Shown: positions 52,348 to 61,686, counted from the first letter of the stretch. The stretch: DNA of 64,000 nucleotides from Pseudomonas putida (GCF_028682635.1 NZ_JANHLK010000031.1:1-64000); one strand, 5' to 3'. Notes: a model not told the origin generated them from the sequence alone. A program made the numbers and translations.

Positions 52348-53031
52348 ATGACCCGCATCTTGACCATCGAAGACGACGCCGTGACCGCCCGGGAAATTGT
52401 CGCCGAACTGAGCAGCCACGGCCTTGACGTAGATTGGGTCGACAACGGTCGAGAGGGCCTGGAGCGTGCGGTCAGCGGCAATTACGACCTGATCACCCTC
52501 GACCGCATGCTGCCCGAGCTCGACGGCCTGGCGATCGTCACCACGTTGCGCACCATGGGCGTGGCCACGCCGATCCTGATGATCAGCGCCCTCTCCGACG
52601 TCGACGAGCGCGTGCGTGGCTTGCGTGCCGGGGGCGACGATTACCTGACCAAGCCCTTCGCCACCGATGAAATGGCCGCCCGGGTCGAAGTCCTCCTGCG
52701 CCGCCAGAACACCGTGACCGCGCAAGCCACCACGTTGCGGGTGGCGGACCTGGAACTGAACCTGATCAGCCATGAAGCCAGCCGCGACGGTCAGTTGCTG
52801 ACGCTGTTGCCCACCGAGTACAAGCTGCTGGAATTCCTCATGCGCAACACCGGGCAGATCCTTTCGCGGATGATGATCTTCGAAGAGGTCTGGGGTTATC
52901 ACTTCGACCCCGGCACCAACCTGATCGACGTGCACATCGGCCGCCTGCGCAAAAAGATCGACCCACCTGGCAATGTCCCACTGATTCGAACCGTGCGAGG
53001 CTCGGGTTATGTCATTGCCGAACCCGTCTAA
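52348..53031 (+). CDS. OmpR family response regulator
   Basis: 227 residues: receiver domain with E8-D9-D10, phospho-acceptor D52 (LDRMLPELDG) and K102 (YLTKPF), then an OmpR-type winged helix (about 130-225, ending RTVRGSGYVI). Overlaps the kinase gene by 23 bases, so the two form a cognate pair. The receiver and effector layout is close to CopR/CzcR-like regulators, but the signal is unknown. Confidence 0.9.
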   Translation: MTRILTIEDDAVTAREIVAELSSHGLDVDWVDNGREGLERAVSGNYDLITLDRMLPELDGLAIVTTLRTMGVATPILMISALSDVDERVRGLRAGGDDYLTKPFATDEMAARVEVLLRRQNTVTAQATTLRVADLELNLISHEASRDGQLLTLLPTEYKLLEFLMRNTGQILSRMMIFEEVWGYHFDPGTNLIDVHIGRLRKKIDPPGNVPLIRTVRGSGYVIAEPV

Positions 53032-54403
53032 AGGCTGGCGCTCCTCCAGCAGTCGCTTGCTGGCGCTGTACAGTGCGCTGTTCGTGGTGTGGAGCGGGAT
53101 CCTCATGGGGGTCATGTACTACGAGGTGTCCGCTTACCTGGACAACCTGGCCAAGCATTCGCTGATGCAACGCCAGCACCTGTTCTCGCGTTTCCAGGGC
53201 GAACAACTGGTGGACGCCCTCGCCGTCAGCATGACCTTCGACATCCGCGGCATCGACGCCTATGGCCTGTTCGACCGCCAGCATCGCTACCTCAGCGGTG
53301 CGCTGAACCATATCCCGCGCGGCTTGCCCCTCGATGGCAAGATCCACATGCTCAGCGACTGCGCCGACTCCGACGACCCGACGCTGCCCAACGACAGCTG
53401 CGACGCCGTGGCGACCCAGACCCGCGATGGTCTCTGGCTGGTGCTGGTGCGTGACAATGGCTCGCTGTTCGCCGTGACGCGGATCATTTTGCACGCGCTG
53501 TTCTGGGGGGTGACCCTGACCATCCTGCCGGGCATCGTCGGCTGGCACCTGTTGCGCCGCCGCCCGCTACGGCGGATTCGCGCGATTCAGGGCAGCGCCG
53601 AGGCGATAGTCAACGGTGACCTGACCCGACGCTTGCCGCTGTCCAATCGCCGCGACGAACTGGACATGCTCGCCGCCATCGTCAACGCCATGCTCGAACG
53701 CATCGAGCGCCTGATGCACGAGGTCAAGGGCGTGTGCGACAACATTGCCCACGACCTGCGTACTCCCCTGACCCGCCTGCGCGCGCAGCTCTATCGCATG
53801 CAACAACAGGCCGGCGAAGGCTCGGCGCAAGCGGCGCAACTGGACCTGGTGCTGGGCGAGGCGGATACGCTGATGGCGCGCTTTCGCGGCTTGCTGCGAA
53901 TCTCCGAACTGGAGGATCGCCAGCGCCGTTCCGGCTTCGTGCAGCTCGACCCGGTGCCGTTGCTGCAGGAACTGCATGACTTCTACCTGCCCCTGGCGGA
54001 AGACGACGGCCTGAAATTTGAACTGCAGTTGCCGCAGTGGTTGCCACCGCTCAATGGCGACCGCGCCTTGCTGTTCGAGGCGGTGGCCAATCTGTTGAGC
54101 AACTCGATCAAGTTCACCCCGCCCGGTGGCCAGGTGATTTTGCGTGGGCTCAATGAAAACGGGCATACCCGCATCGAAGTGCTCGACTCCGGCCCGGGTA
54201 TCCCGGAGGAAGAACGGGTGGCGGTGTTCCAGCGCTTTTATCGCGCCGAGGCGGGCAACCAGAAAAGCGGGTTTGGCCTGGGATTGTCGATCGTTGCGGC
54301 GATTGTCAGCCTGCACGGGTTTACGCTGGAAGTGGGTAACAGCGAGCTGGGTGGGGCGCGGTTGGTGCTTGATTGCCGGCAGAGTCTGATTGCTACGACC
54401 TGA
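53009..54403 (+). CDS. Sensor histidine kinase
   Basis: 464 residues: first membrane helix about 15-36, periplasmic sensor about 38-155 with three cysteines in DCADSDDPTLPNDSC that may form a disulphide, second helix about 160-178, HAMP about 180-235, phospho-acceptor His248 in NIAHDLRTPLTRLR, and the ATPase domain (N box LLSNSIKFTPPGG; GLGLSI). Cognate partner of the adjoining regulator. The ligand is unknown; the cysteines suggest a redox or metal component. Confidence 0.9.
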   Translation: MSLPNPSKGWRSSSSRLLALYSALFVVWSGILMGVMYYEVSAYLDNLAKHSLMQRQHLFSRFQGEQLVDALAVSMTFDIRGIDAYGLFDRQHRYLSGALNHIPRGLPLDGKIHMLSDCADSDDPTLPNDSCDAVATQTRDGLWLVLVRDNGSLFAVTRIILHALFWGVTLTILPGIVGWHLLRRRPLRRIRAIQGSAEAIVNGDLTRRLPLSNRRDELDMLAAIVNAMLERIERLMHEVKGVCDNIAHDLRTPLTRLRAQLYRMQQQAGEGSAQAAQLDLVLGEADTLMARFRGLLRISELEDRQRRSGFVQLDPVPLLQELHDFYLPLAEDDGLKFELQLPQWLPPLNGDRALLFEAVANLLSNSIKFTPPGGQVILRGLNENGHTRIEVLDSGPGIPEEERVAVFQRFYRAEAGNQKSGFGLGLSIVAAIVSLHGFTLEVGNSELGGARLVLDCRQSLIATT

Positions 54404-54431
54404 CCCAAATCTCCCTGATAACCACGATCAA

Positions 54432-54527
54432 ATGTGGGAGCGGGCTTGCTCGCGAAGAGGGAGTGTCAGACACCATTGATGTTGTTTGACACTCCGCCTT
54501 CGCGAGCAAGCCCGCTCCCACAAGGGG
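54432..54527. repeat. REP doublet
   Basis: Inverted gtgggagcgggcttgctcgcg units with about 50 bases between, between convergent genes. Confidence 0.85.
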
Positions 54528-54540
54528 ATATGTGGTGTTG

Positions 54541-54951
54541 TCAGGTTGGGTAGTTGGCTCGCAGGGCCTCGAGGCCGCCCTGATAGATCCCGGCAAACAA
54601 CGCCACCACTTCCTCATTGCTCACACCCACCGGCTCGAACCGGCCGGACCAGGTCACCCGGGCCCCGTCGCCCTGAGCTTCGACCTTGATCGTCGCCAGG
54701 TACTCCGTCGCCGGAAACGGCGCCTGCTCGATCGAGTAACTGTAGGTTTTGCCTTCGTTGTCGAACGCTTGCAGACGCTCGATCAACACCGCCCCATCCG
54801 CCGTCTGCAGGCTACGCACCCGCCCGCCTTCGCTGAGCTCACTCTTGGGAATGAACGGCAGCCAGTCCGGCAGCGAGTTGAAGCCGCCGATCAATTGCCA
54901 GACCTGATCGGCCGAGGCCGGGATGTCGATGGTTGCTGATGCAGTTGCCAT
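54541..54951 (-). CDS. SRPBCC family protein
   Basis: 136 residues of the START/Bet v1-like fold: SATIDIPASADQVWQLIGGF at the N terminus, and a helix-grip cavity with VTWSGRFEPVG before the long C-terminal helix. These proteins bind hydrophobic ligands or catalyse cyclisation/dehydration. Third gene of an AKR-SDR-SRPBCC set; its role may be in handling the product of the two oxidoreductases (inference). Confidence 0.85.
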   Translation of the reverse strand: MATASATIDIPASADQVWQLIGGFNSLPDWLPFIPKSELSEGGRVRSLQTADGAVLIERLQAFDNEGKTYSYSIEQAPFPATEYLATIKVEAQGDGARVTWSGRFEPVGVSNEEVVALFAGIYQGGLEALRANYPT

Positions 54952-54977
54952 GTAAAGCTCTCTCTCAATGAATAAGG

Positions 54978-55775
54978 TCAGATGGCCATGCTGTCGACGA
55001 CGCCGCCGTCGACTCGAAGCGCCGCGCCCGTGGTGGCCGAGGATAGCGGAGAAGCAATGTACGCCACCAGGTTCGCCACTTCCTCGACATTCGCCACGCG
55101 CTGGATGATCGACGTCGGCCGCGCCTTGCGCACAAAGTCGTCGGCTTCTTCCTGGACACTGCGACCGGACGCGGCAATCGCATCCTTGAGCATCAGCTCC
55201 ACGCCATCGGTCAAGGTCGGGCCCGGCAGGATCGCATTGACCGTCACGCCGGTGCCCGCCAGCCGCTTGGCCAGGCCGTGGGACACCGCCAGGTTGGCGC
55301 TTTTGGTCACGCCATAGTTGAGCATGTCCGCGGGAATCGCGATGCCGGATTCCGAAGACAGGAAAATCACCCGCCCCCAGCCCTGCTTGACCATGTCCGG
55401 CACGTAATGCCGGGACAGGCGCACACCGGAGATCACGTTGACCTCATAGAAGCGCGTCCACTCGCTGTCGGGCGTGTCGAAGAAATCCACCGCGTTGTAG
55501 ATCCCCAGGTTGTTCACCAGGATGTCTGCCTTTGGTTCGGCGGCGAACAGTTGTTCCGCGCCTTCAGCGGTACCGAGGTCGGCCGTCAGCCCGCGCAGTT
55601 GCGCATCGGGCACCTGCTGGCGAATGCTCGCCAGCGCCTGCTCGACCTTGGCCGCCTCGCGGCCGATCACCACCACCGTGGCACCGGATTCGGCCAGTGC
55701 CTTGCTGATACCCAGGCCAATGCCGGCGGTGCTGCCGCTGACAATCGCCAGTTTTCCACTCAGATCGATTTTCAT
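54978..55775 (-). CDS. Short-chain dehydrogenase/reductase
   Basis: 265 residues, classical SDR: SGSTAGIGLGI (about 13-23), NNLGIYN, catalytic Ser in FLSSESG and Tyr-Lys in YGVTKSANL (about 153-157). NAD(P)-dependent oxidoreductase of unknown substrate. ATG 55775 lies two bases after the AKR stop, with GGAGC upstream, so they are translated together. Confidence 0.88.
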   Translation of the reverse strand: MKIDLSGKLAIVSGSTAGIGLGISKALAESGATVVVIGREAAKVEQALASIRQQVPDAQLRGLTADLGTAEGAEQLFAAEPKADILVNNLGIYNAVDFFDTPDSEWTRFYEVNVISGVRLSRHYVPDMVKQGWGRVIFLSSESGIAIPADMLNYGVTKSANLAVSHGLAKRLAGTGVTVNAILPGPTLTDGVELMLKDAIAASGRSVQEEADDFVRKARPTSIIQRVANVEEVANLVAYIASPLSSATTGAALRVDGGVVDSMAI

Positions 55776-55777
55776 GC

Positions 55778-56794
55778 TCAAGCTCCAATGATCGGCAAGG
55801 GTGCGCGCTCGGACACCAGCTTCGCTTCACGCATCGCTTGCCAGAAAGCGGCGGGAATCACCGTCGACAAGGCGGCCACATCTTCAGCAATCCGCTGCGG
55901 GCGACTGGCGCCTGGAATCACCGCGGCCACGGCCGGGTTGGCCAACGAGAACTGCAACGCCGCCGCCTTGATGTCGACACCATGGGCCGCCGCGATGCGC
56001 TTGATCTGCTCGACCTTGCTGACGATCGCCGGGCTGGCCTTCTGGTATTCAAAGTGCTCGCCACCGGCCAGGATGCCCGAGCTGTAGGGGCCGCCGACCA
56101 CGATCTCGACATTCTGCGCCAGCGCCGCGTCCATCAAACGCTGCAACGCCCGGTCATGGTCGAGAAGAGTGTAGCGACCCGCCAGCAGAAAACCGTCCGG
56201 CTGCGCTTCGCTCAGATCAAGGGTCAATTCGCACGGCTCGACCTTGTTCACCCCCAGGCCCCAGCCCTTGATCACGCCTTCTTCGCGCAAGCGGGTCAGC
56301 ACCTTGAAGGCACCGGTGCGGGCCTGGTTGAAGTACTCCAGCCACTGATCGCCGTAGAAGTCCTGGGCGATGTCATGCACCCAGACGATGTCCAGGCGAT
56401 CGGTTTGCAGGCGCTTGAGGCTGTCTTCGATCGAACGCAGCGTCGCATCGGCGCTGTAGTCGTTGACGATCTTGTTCGGGCGACCGTGTTCGAACACCCC
56501 GCTTTTCTCACCCAGGTCGCGTGCCGCGGCGTCTTCGACTTCATCGAGGATCACCCGGCCGACCTTGCTGCTGAGCACATAGTCGTCGCGGTTGTAGCGG
56601 GACAACGCCTCGCCCAGGCGAATTTCCGAAAGACCGGAACCGTAGAACGGCGCGGTATCGAAATAACGCACGCCGGCCTCCCAGGCGGCGTGGACGGTGG
56701 CTTGCGCTTCTTCCTCGGGAATGGCGCGGAACATGTTGCCCAATGGCGCGGTGCCGAAACCCAGGGTGCCGGGCAGTTTGTCTTTCAAGCTCAT
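55778..56794 (-). CDS. Aldo/keto reductase (aldose 1-dehydrogenase-like)
   Basis: 338 residues, TIM-barrel AKR: GFGTAPLGNMF at the N terminus, catalytic DTAPFYGSGLSE (Asp44-Tyr49 region), the Lys in SSKVGR, His in WVHDI, and cofactor-binding IPGASRPQRI near the C terminus. It resembles D-threo-aldose (L-fucose) dehydrogenases. First gene of the set, with AGAGGATTCAC upstream, divergent from a LysR gene. Confidence 0.85.
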   Translation of the reverse strand: MSLKDKLPGTLGFGTAPLGNMFRAIPEEEAQATVHAAWEAGVRYFDTAPFYGSGLSEIRLGEALSRYNRDDYVLSSKVGRVILDEVEDAAARDLGEKSGVFEHGRPNKIVNDYSADATLRSIEDSLKRLQTDRLDIVWVHDIAQDFYGDQWLEYFNQARTGAFKVLTRLREEGVIKGWGLGVNKVEPCELTLDLSEAQPDGFLLAGRYTLLDHDRALQRLMDAALAQNVEIVVGGPYSSGILAGGEHFEYQKASPAIVSKVEQIKRIAAAHGVDIKAAALQFSLANPAVAAVIPGASRPQRIAEDVAALSTVIPAAFWQAMREAKLVSERAPLPIIGA

Positions 56795-56911
56795 ACGTGA
56801 ATCCTCTTGGTGTCAGTGGTCAGTTCAAATGACCGATGAGCCAATCCTAGATTGCCATCTTCGGACCGTCCAAGACATAATGTGCAGCACTTGAGTCCCA
56901 AGAGGTCTGAC

Positions 56912-57811
56912 ATGATCGACATTCGCCAATTGCGCTACTTCGTCGCCGTCGCCGAGGAAGAACACGTCGGTCGCGCCGCCGAACGCCTGCACATTTCCCA
57001 ATCGCCCCTGAGCCGGCAGATCGCCCAGCTCGAAGAGCGCCTGGGCCTGACCCTGTTCGAGCGCAGCCAGCAACGCATTCGCCTGACCCGCGACGGCCAG
57101 ACCTTCCTCGCCGAAACCCGTGCCCTGCTCACCCACGCAAACCGCCTGGAATCCCTGGGTAAACGCCTGGGCCGCGGCGAAGAAGGCGGCCTGTGCATCG
57201 GCTACATCGAAAACGCCATGCACGCCGGCGTCCTGCCCAATGCCTTGCGCGTGCTGCGGGTCGATCGGCCGAACGTGCACGTCGCGCTGTACAACCAGAG
57301 TTCCGCCGAACAACTCGAAGGCCTGCGTCAGCGTAGTCTGGATATCGCCCTGGTCAGCGAACCGCCGACAGACGACGACCCCGACCTGCTGGGCTTCCAG
57401 GTGCTGGACGATCCGATGCTGCTGGCCCTGCCCGAGGACCATCCGCTGGCGCAGCAGGCCGTGCTGACCCCGGACGATCTCGCCCACCAGGAATGGATCG
57501 GCGTGCAGCACCACCAGAATGTCAGCAGCCGCGAAAACTTCGTCAGCGCCTGCATCCGCGCCGGCTTCACCCCGGATATCCGCATGGAAGCCACCGGCCC
57601 CTTCACCGCCATGGCGCTGGTGGCCTCGGGACTGGGCATCGCGATGATTCAGAAAGGCTTGAGCCGCAACGCACCGCCGGGCGTGGTGCTGCGGGAAGTG
57701 CCGTGGATTGCCCTCACCAGGCCGCTGTGGGCGGCGTGGCACCGGATCAATCTGCGGCCCTTGGTGGAGACGTTCAGGAAGGTGCTGACGGATTCAGAAT
57801 CCAGCACATGA
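56912..57811 (+). CDS. LysR family transcriptional regulator
   Basis: 299 residues. Helix-turn-helix in the first 60 (HVGRAAERLHISQSPLSRQI), effector domain of the CatR/BenM-like subgroup (VRxAL-style YIENAMHAGVLPNALRVLRV). Divergent from the AKR-SDR-SRPBCC genes, which it probably controls. The frame is open further upstream to 56852, but ATG 56912 with AGAGGTC matches the family start. Confidence 0.88.
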   Translation: MIDIRQLRYFVAVAEEEHVGRAAERLHISQSPLSRQIAQLEERLGLTLFERSQQRIRLTRDGQTFLAETRALLTHANRLESLGKRLGRGEEGGLCIGYIENAMHAGVLPNALRVLRVDRPNVHVALYNQSSAEQLEGLRQRSLDIALVSEPPTDDDPDLLGFQVLDDPMLLALPEDHPLAQQAVLTPDDLAHQEWIGVQHHQNVSSRENFVSACIRAGFTPDIRMEATGPFTAMALVASGLGIAMIQKGLSRNAPPGVVLREVPWIALTRPLWAAWHRINLRPLVETFRKVLTDSESST

Positions 57812-57818
57812 CAAAATG

Positions 57819-58280
57819 TGGGAGCGGGCTTGCTCGCGAAGGCGGCCTGTCAGCCGAAGTAAATGTTGAATGTGCCGAGCAGGCTCCCACATTGAATCTG
57901 CGGTGCACACCAATGCTTCGCATGACATCGATCAACTGTGGGAGCCAGCCTGCTGGCGATGGCGGCATCTGTTTAACGCGCGTGTTTAACGGCTGTCAGC
58001 GTCACTTGATGAAAGCTACAACACCTTGCGTCGTTGCCTACGCGTACGCCAGAATCCGCCGGCTTGTGCGCCTCGGGGCCGGGCTCTATCGTTTGTCGGT
58101 CACTGAAAACACAGCGATCGGGTGAACTGGCGGTGAACCGGGCATTGGACCAGCTCGATCCACCTTGAGTCTGTGCCGCGCCGACTCCTGTGGGAGCGGG
58201 CTTGCTCGCGAATGCGGTGTGTCAGACACATAAATGTCGACTGACACTCCCTCTTCGCGAGCAAGCCCGCTCCCACAGGT
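57819..58280. repeat. Three REP-type elements in a 530-base gene-free gap
   Basis: A doublet at 57819-57893 whose second arm is degenerate, a single unit (tgtgggagccagcctgctgg) at 57936-57965, and a full doublet at 58187-58280. No gene was seen in 57812-58344. Confidence 0.8.
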
Positions 58281-58344
58281 TGCGCGTCTTTCCTGAGGGT
58301 TTGGTGCTTTACTGAAAAGACTCCAAACCCAGCGAGCCCCCACC

Positions 58345-59265
58345 ATGAACCGCAACGACCTGCGCCGCGTGGACATGAACCTGTTGGTGATTTTCGAAAC
58401 CCTGATGTTCGAGAAGAACCTGACCCGCGCCGGGGAGAAGCTGTTCCTCGGCCAGCCCGCCGTCAGTGCGGCGCTGGCGCGCTTGCGGGATCTGTTCGAC
58501 GATCCGCTGCTGGTGCGCAACGGGCGGGTGCTGGAGCCGACCCCGCGGGCCCTGGTGATTCTCAAGGAGCTGCAGCCGGCGATGGACACCATTTCCGGGG
58601 CGGTCAGCCGGGCCAAGGATTTCGATCCGTCGATCAGCCGCGATGTGTTTCGCATCGGCCTGTCCGACGATGCCGAGTTCGGCCTGTTTCCGCCGCTGCT
58701 CAAGCAGATTCGCGAGGAGGCGCAGAACGTCGTGGTGGTGGTGCGCCGGGTCAATTACCTGTTGATGTCGTCGATGCTCGGCAGCGGCGAGATTTCCGTC
58801 GGCATCAGCTACACCACGGAGTTGCCGGCCAACGCCAAGCGCAAGAAGCTGCGGGATCTGAGTGTCAAGGTGCTGCGCGGCGATGACCGGCCCGGGCCCC
58901 TCACCCTGGATGAATTCTGCGAGCGTCCCCACGCGCTGGTGTCGTTTTCCGGGGACTTGAGCGGCGCCATCGACAATGACCTGGCGCGCATCGGCCGCTC
59001 GCGCCGGGTGGTGTTGGCGGTGCCGCAGTTCTCGGGCCTGCGCGCCTTGCTGGCGGGCACCGACATGCTGGCCTCGGTGCCCGATTACGCCGCCTGTGCG
59101 TTGATCGATGGCAGCAGCCAGCTGCGCGCCGACGACCCGCCGTTTGAGATCAACCTGTCCGAACTGTCCATGGTCTGGAACGGCGTCAACGATAACGATC
59201 CGGCAGAACGTTGGTTGCGCTCGCGAATAGTGGAGCACATGTCGGCGCCACTGCCGGGGCATTGA
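58345..59265 (+). CDS. LysR family transcriptional regulator (NodD/NahR-like)
   Basis: 306 residues with the NahR-type N terminus (MNRNDLRRVDMNLLVIFETL, then GQPAVSAALARLRDLFDDPL), followed by an effector domain. No clear divergent target: the upstream gap is REP-filled. Its last 80 bases overlap, antisense, the 3' end of the DinB-like gene. Confidence 0.87.
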   Translation: MNRNDLRRVDMNLLVIFETLMFEKNLTRAGEKLFLGQPAVSAALARLRDLFDDPLLVRNGRVLEPTPRALVILKELQPAMDTISGAVSRAKDFDPSISRDVFRIGLSDDAEFGLFPPLLKQIREEAQNVVVVVRRVNYLLMSSMLGSGEISVGISYTTELPANAKRKKLRDLSVKVLRGDDRPGPLTLDEFCERPHALVSFSGDLSGAIDNDLARIGRSRRVVLAVPQFSGLRALLAGTDMLASVPDYAACALIDGSSQLRADDPPFEINLSELSMVWNGVNDNDPAERWLRSRIVEHMSAPLPGH

Positions 59266-59779
59266 GCGAGTTGAAGTGCGGGTCAGTCTCGCGCAGGTAG
59301 ACCGGCAGGTCCGTCATCGGCGGCATGGCCGGGATCTCGAAGTACATCTGGATCACCCAGCCCCGGTGATAGCTGGCGTGGTTGACCACGTGCATCAGCA
59401 TCGCGCCGGCACTCATGGTGCCGCTTTCGCCAGAAACGAAAGTGAACCTGACGGGTTTGTCCAGCGAAGCATCGGTCTGCCTCGTACTCCAGTTGCAGTA
59501 CCAGCGATCTGCGTCCTGTTGCGCCAGGCGCAGCACCGCCAGTTCAGGGTGCACCAGGTCATGGGAGGTCTTGAAGCCGTGCCCTCGGCCTTCGAGGTGA
59601 GCCTGCCAGATTCGGTCCACCACGTAGATGTGATTGAGCGTGCCGATGATGTTCTTGAAGACCCCGGCACGTTCTTTTTCGACTTCCCCCGGCGGCAGCA
59701 ACGCCAGGTTCTCGAACAGGCGCTGGTTGGCCCATTGCTTGTAATCGGCAAGCATGCGGGCAGTGCGTACGTTGATCAT
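59186..59779 (-). CDS. DinB family protein
   Basis: 197 residues, four-helix bundle of the DinB/YfiT type. Metal-binding histidines appear in LNHIYVVDRIW (about 49) and in MHVVNHASYHRGW (about 130-140). Such proteins are metal-dependent thiol S-transferases (mycothiol/bacillithiol types) or of unknown activity in thiol-glutathione bacteria. GGAGAAG precedes the start. The C-terminal 26 codons overlap the convergent LysR gene. Confidence 0.85.
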   Translation of the reverse strand: MINVRTARMLADYKQWANQRLFENLALLPPGEVEKERAGVFKNIIGTLNHIYVVDRIWQAHLEGRGHGFKTSHDLVHPELAVLRLAQQDADRWYCNWSTRQTDASLDKPVRFTFVSGESGTMSAGAMLMHVVNHASYHRGWVIQMYFEIPAMPPMTDLPVYLRETDPHFNSLNAPAVAPTCAPLFASATNVLPDRYR

Positions 59780-59869
59780 CAGACTTCTCCGATGGCGAAG
59801 AGCACATCTTCCAAGGATAGCGCTATCCGCGGGCTGTGGCGCAGCCGCTGATCATCGGTCACCCCTCCC

Positions 59870-59971
59870 CTGTAGGAGCGAGCTTGCTCGCGATGGTCGT
59901 CAACGATGACGCTGAGTGCCTGACACCCAGCAGCGCTCTCGAGTTCTTCGCGAGCAAGCTCGCTCCTACAG
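59870..59971. repeat. REP doublet with conserved interior (copy)
   Basis: Almost the same sequence as 19216-19318 (gcgatggtcgtcaacgatga, then ctcgag). Its right end supplies the stop codon of the decayed FAD oxidoreductase frame. Confidence 0.85.
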
Positions 59972-60104
59972 GTGGTCCACCACCCGTTCGGCCAGTGCCA
60001 GGCAACTGGTCAGGCCCGGCGATTCGATGCCGAACAGGGCCGAAACGCGCCTGGCCACCGAGAGCAAGGGTCATGTGCACGCGTCCAGCCCGTCGTTTTC
60101 CCAT
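59966..60104 (-). pseudogene. Vestige of an FAD-dependent oxidoreductase (LhgO/DAO-like)
   Basis: On the minus strand one frame reads VHMTLALGGQARFGP, resembling the VHxTLDLxGQARFGPD segment of L-2-hydroxyglutarate oxidase-type proteins. The next frame then reads VSALFGIESPGLTSCLALAE, resembling their C terminus, ending at TAG 59966. In intact relatives these pieces are about 90 residues apart and follow a 250-residue N-terminal part, so most of the gene is deleted. It lies just downstream of the MFS gene, suggesting a lost third member of that operon. Confidence 0.7.
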
Positions 60105-60105
60105 A

Positions 60106-61419
60106 TCAAACCAGCCCTCGCTCCCGGTAATCGATCAGGCTGGAGAATATCGCCAGCAGCATGGCCATGACCACGAAGAAGATCAGCACCAGGAAATACG
60201 AGCCGGTGAACTGCACGATCAGGCCGATCAGGATCGGCACGATCACCCCGGCCATGTTCCCGCAGAAATTCATGGTGCCGGCCAGTACACCGGTTTTCGA
60301 GGTGCCGCCGAGGATCGACGGAATGCACCAGTACATGCCGCACCAGCGAATGAAAAACATCGCCACGCACAGCAGGCCAATCGCCTGGCTCGCCTGGGCG
60401 GTATAGGCCGTGGCCAGCATGCACAGCGCCGCGACCAGCGCCGAACCGCTGAACATGCTGCGCATCACCAGGTTGGGCGAGGCGCCGCTGGATTTCCATT
60501 TGTCCCCCAGATAGCCGCCGACCAACTCGCCGACGAAACCGCACATGAAAATCAGGAAGGTCGCCCCGCCCATGCCGGAAATGTTCAGGCCGTGGGTCTG
60601 GTGCAGGTAGCTCGGCATCCAGGTCAGCAGGCCGTAGAACACGCTGAGGATGCAGCAGTAACCGGCGAACATCGCCAGCACCGACCGGTCCTTGAGCAGT
60701 TCCTTGAACGGGATGCTGGTGACGGCGCCGGGCTGGCTGAGCGTGGCGTTGCCTGTGGTGATGTGCGCGAGTTCAGCGGCATTGACACCTGGATGCTCGC
60801 TGGGGTGGTTGCGGATGTATTTCCAGGCCAGCACGCCGGCGAGCATGGTGCCGACCCCGGCGATCACGAAGGCGATGCGCCAGGAGTCGAACCAGCCGAT
60901 CAGCCCGGCAATGATGATCGCACCGAAGGCACTGCCCAGCGGCGCACCGCCATCGACCAGCACCGCGCCGCGTCCGCGTTCGTTGGGGGTCAGCCAGGCG
61001 CCGTTGAGCTTGGCGCCGGCGGGCATGATCGGCGACTCGGCGACGCCCAGGCCCATGCGCGTGATCAGCAGGGTGATCCAGTTGTGCGCCCCGGCGGCCA
61101 GCGCCTGGAACGCGCCCCAGGCGACGGTCGCGACGACGATGACGCGGCGGGTGTGGAAGCGGTCCAACAGCATGCCGCCGGGAATCTGCATCAAGGCGTA
61201 AGACCAGAAAAACGCGCTGAGCATCAGGCCTTCGAGGGCCGGCGGGATCTGGAACTCGCTGGAAATCAGCGGCAAGGCCACCGACAGCGAGGCGCGGTCG
61301 ATGTAGTTGATCGCGGTCAGCAACAGCATGATGAGGAATATCCGCCAACGCACGTTGGTGGCGCGTTCGGTTGCGGACGCGGCTGGCAACGCCAGGCTTT
61401 CGGCACTCGGATTGTTCAT
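60106..61419 (-). CDS. MFS transporter, anion:cation symporter (ACS) family
   Basis: 437 residues, 12 membrane helices, with ACS/phthalate-permease hallmarks: NYIDRASLSVALPLI near the N terminus, SYALMQIPGGMLLDRFHTRR (about 75-94) and the ESPIMPAGAK loop. Members import sugar acids or aromatic acids with protons. Start 61419 (MNNPSAESL). Downstream of an SDR gene, upstream of the oxidoreductase vestige, so probably part of a hydroxy-acid utilisation set (inference). Confidence 0.88.
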   Translation of the reverse strand: MNNPSAESLALPAASATERATNVRWRIFLIMLLLTAINYIDRASLSVALPLISSEFQIPPALEGLMLSAFFWSYALMQIPGGMLLDRFHTRRVIVVATVAWGAFQALAAGAHNWITLLITRMGLGVAESPIMPAGAKLNGAWLTPNERGRGAVLVDGGAPLGSAFGAIIIAGLIGWFDSWRIAFVIAGVGTMLAGVLAWKYIRNHPSEHPGVNAAELAHITTGNATLSQPGAVTSIPFKELLKDRSVLAMFAGYCCILSVFYGLLTWMPSYLHQTHGLNISGMGGATFLIFMCGFVGELVGGYLGDKWKSSGASPNLVMRSMFSGSALVAALCMLATAYTAQASQAIGLLCVAMFFIRWCGMYWCIPSILGGTSKTGVLAGTMNFCGNMAGVIVPILIGLIVQFTGSYFLVLIFFVVMAMLLAIFSSLIDYRERGLV

Positions 61420-61480
61420 GTGGGGCGCTCTTATTGTTGTGGAGACGAGCTGCCCGATGCCTGTCATTCAGGACGCGGAA

Positions 61481-61576
61481 CCTGTGGGAGCGGGCTTGCT
61501 CGCGAATGCGGTGTGTCAGACACATCAACTTCGACTGACACTCCGTCTTCGCGAGCAAGCCCGCTCCCACAGGTAC
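61481..61576. repeat. REP doublet
   Basis: Inverted gtgggagcgggcttgctcgcga units between the MFS and SDR genes; very similar to 58187-58280 including the gtgtcagacacat interior. Confidence 0.85.
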
Positions 61577-61686
61577 GGCGTTTTGACAAACGGAATCAGG
61601 CAAGCGGCCCCACTCTAATCACGCCCCCGAGTGCTGAATAATGATGGGATCTGATTGGGGGATTACCCACGGTCATCCCCCGCCGA

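Noticed and set aside
60071..60544. Minus-strand frame overlapping the MFS gene as a separate gene
   Set aside because: It is an alternative frame of the MFS coding sequence; only its last few codons touch the oxidoreductase vestige.
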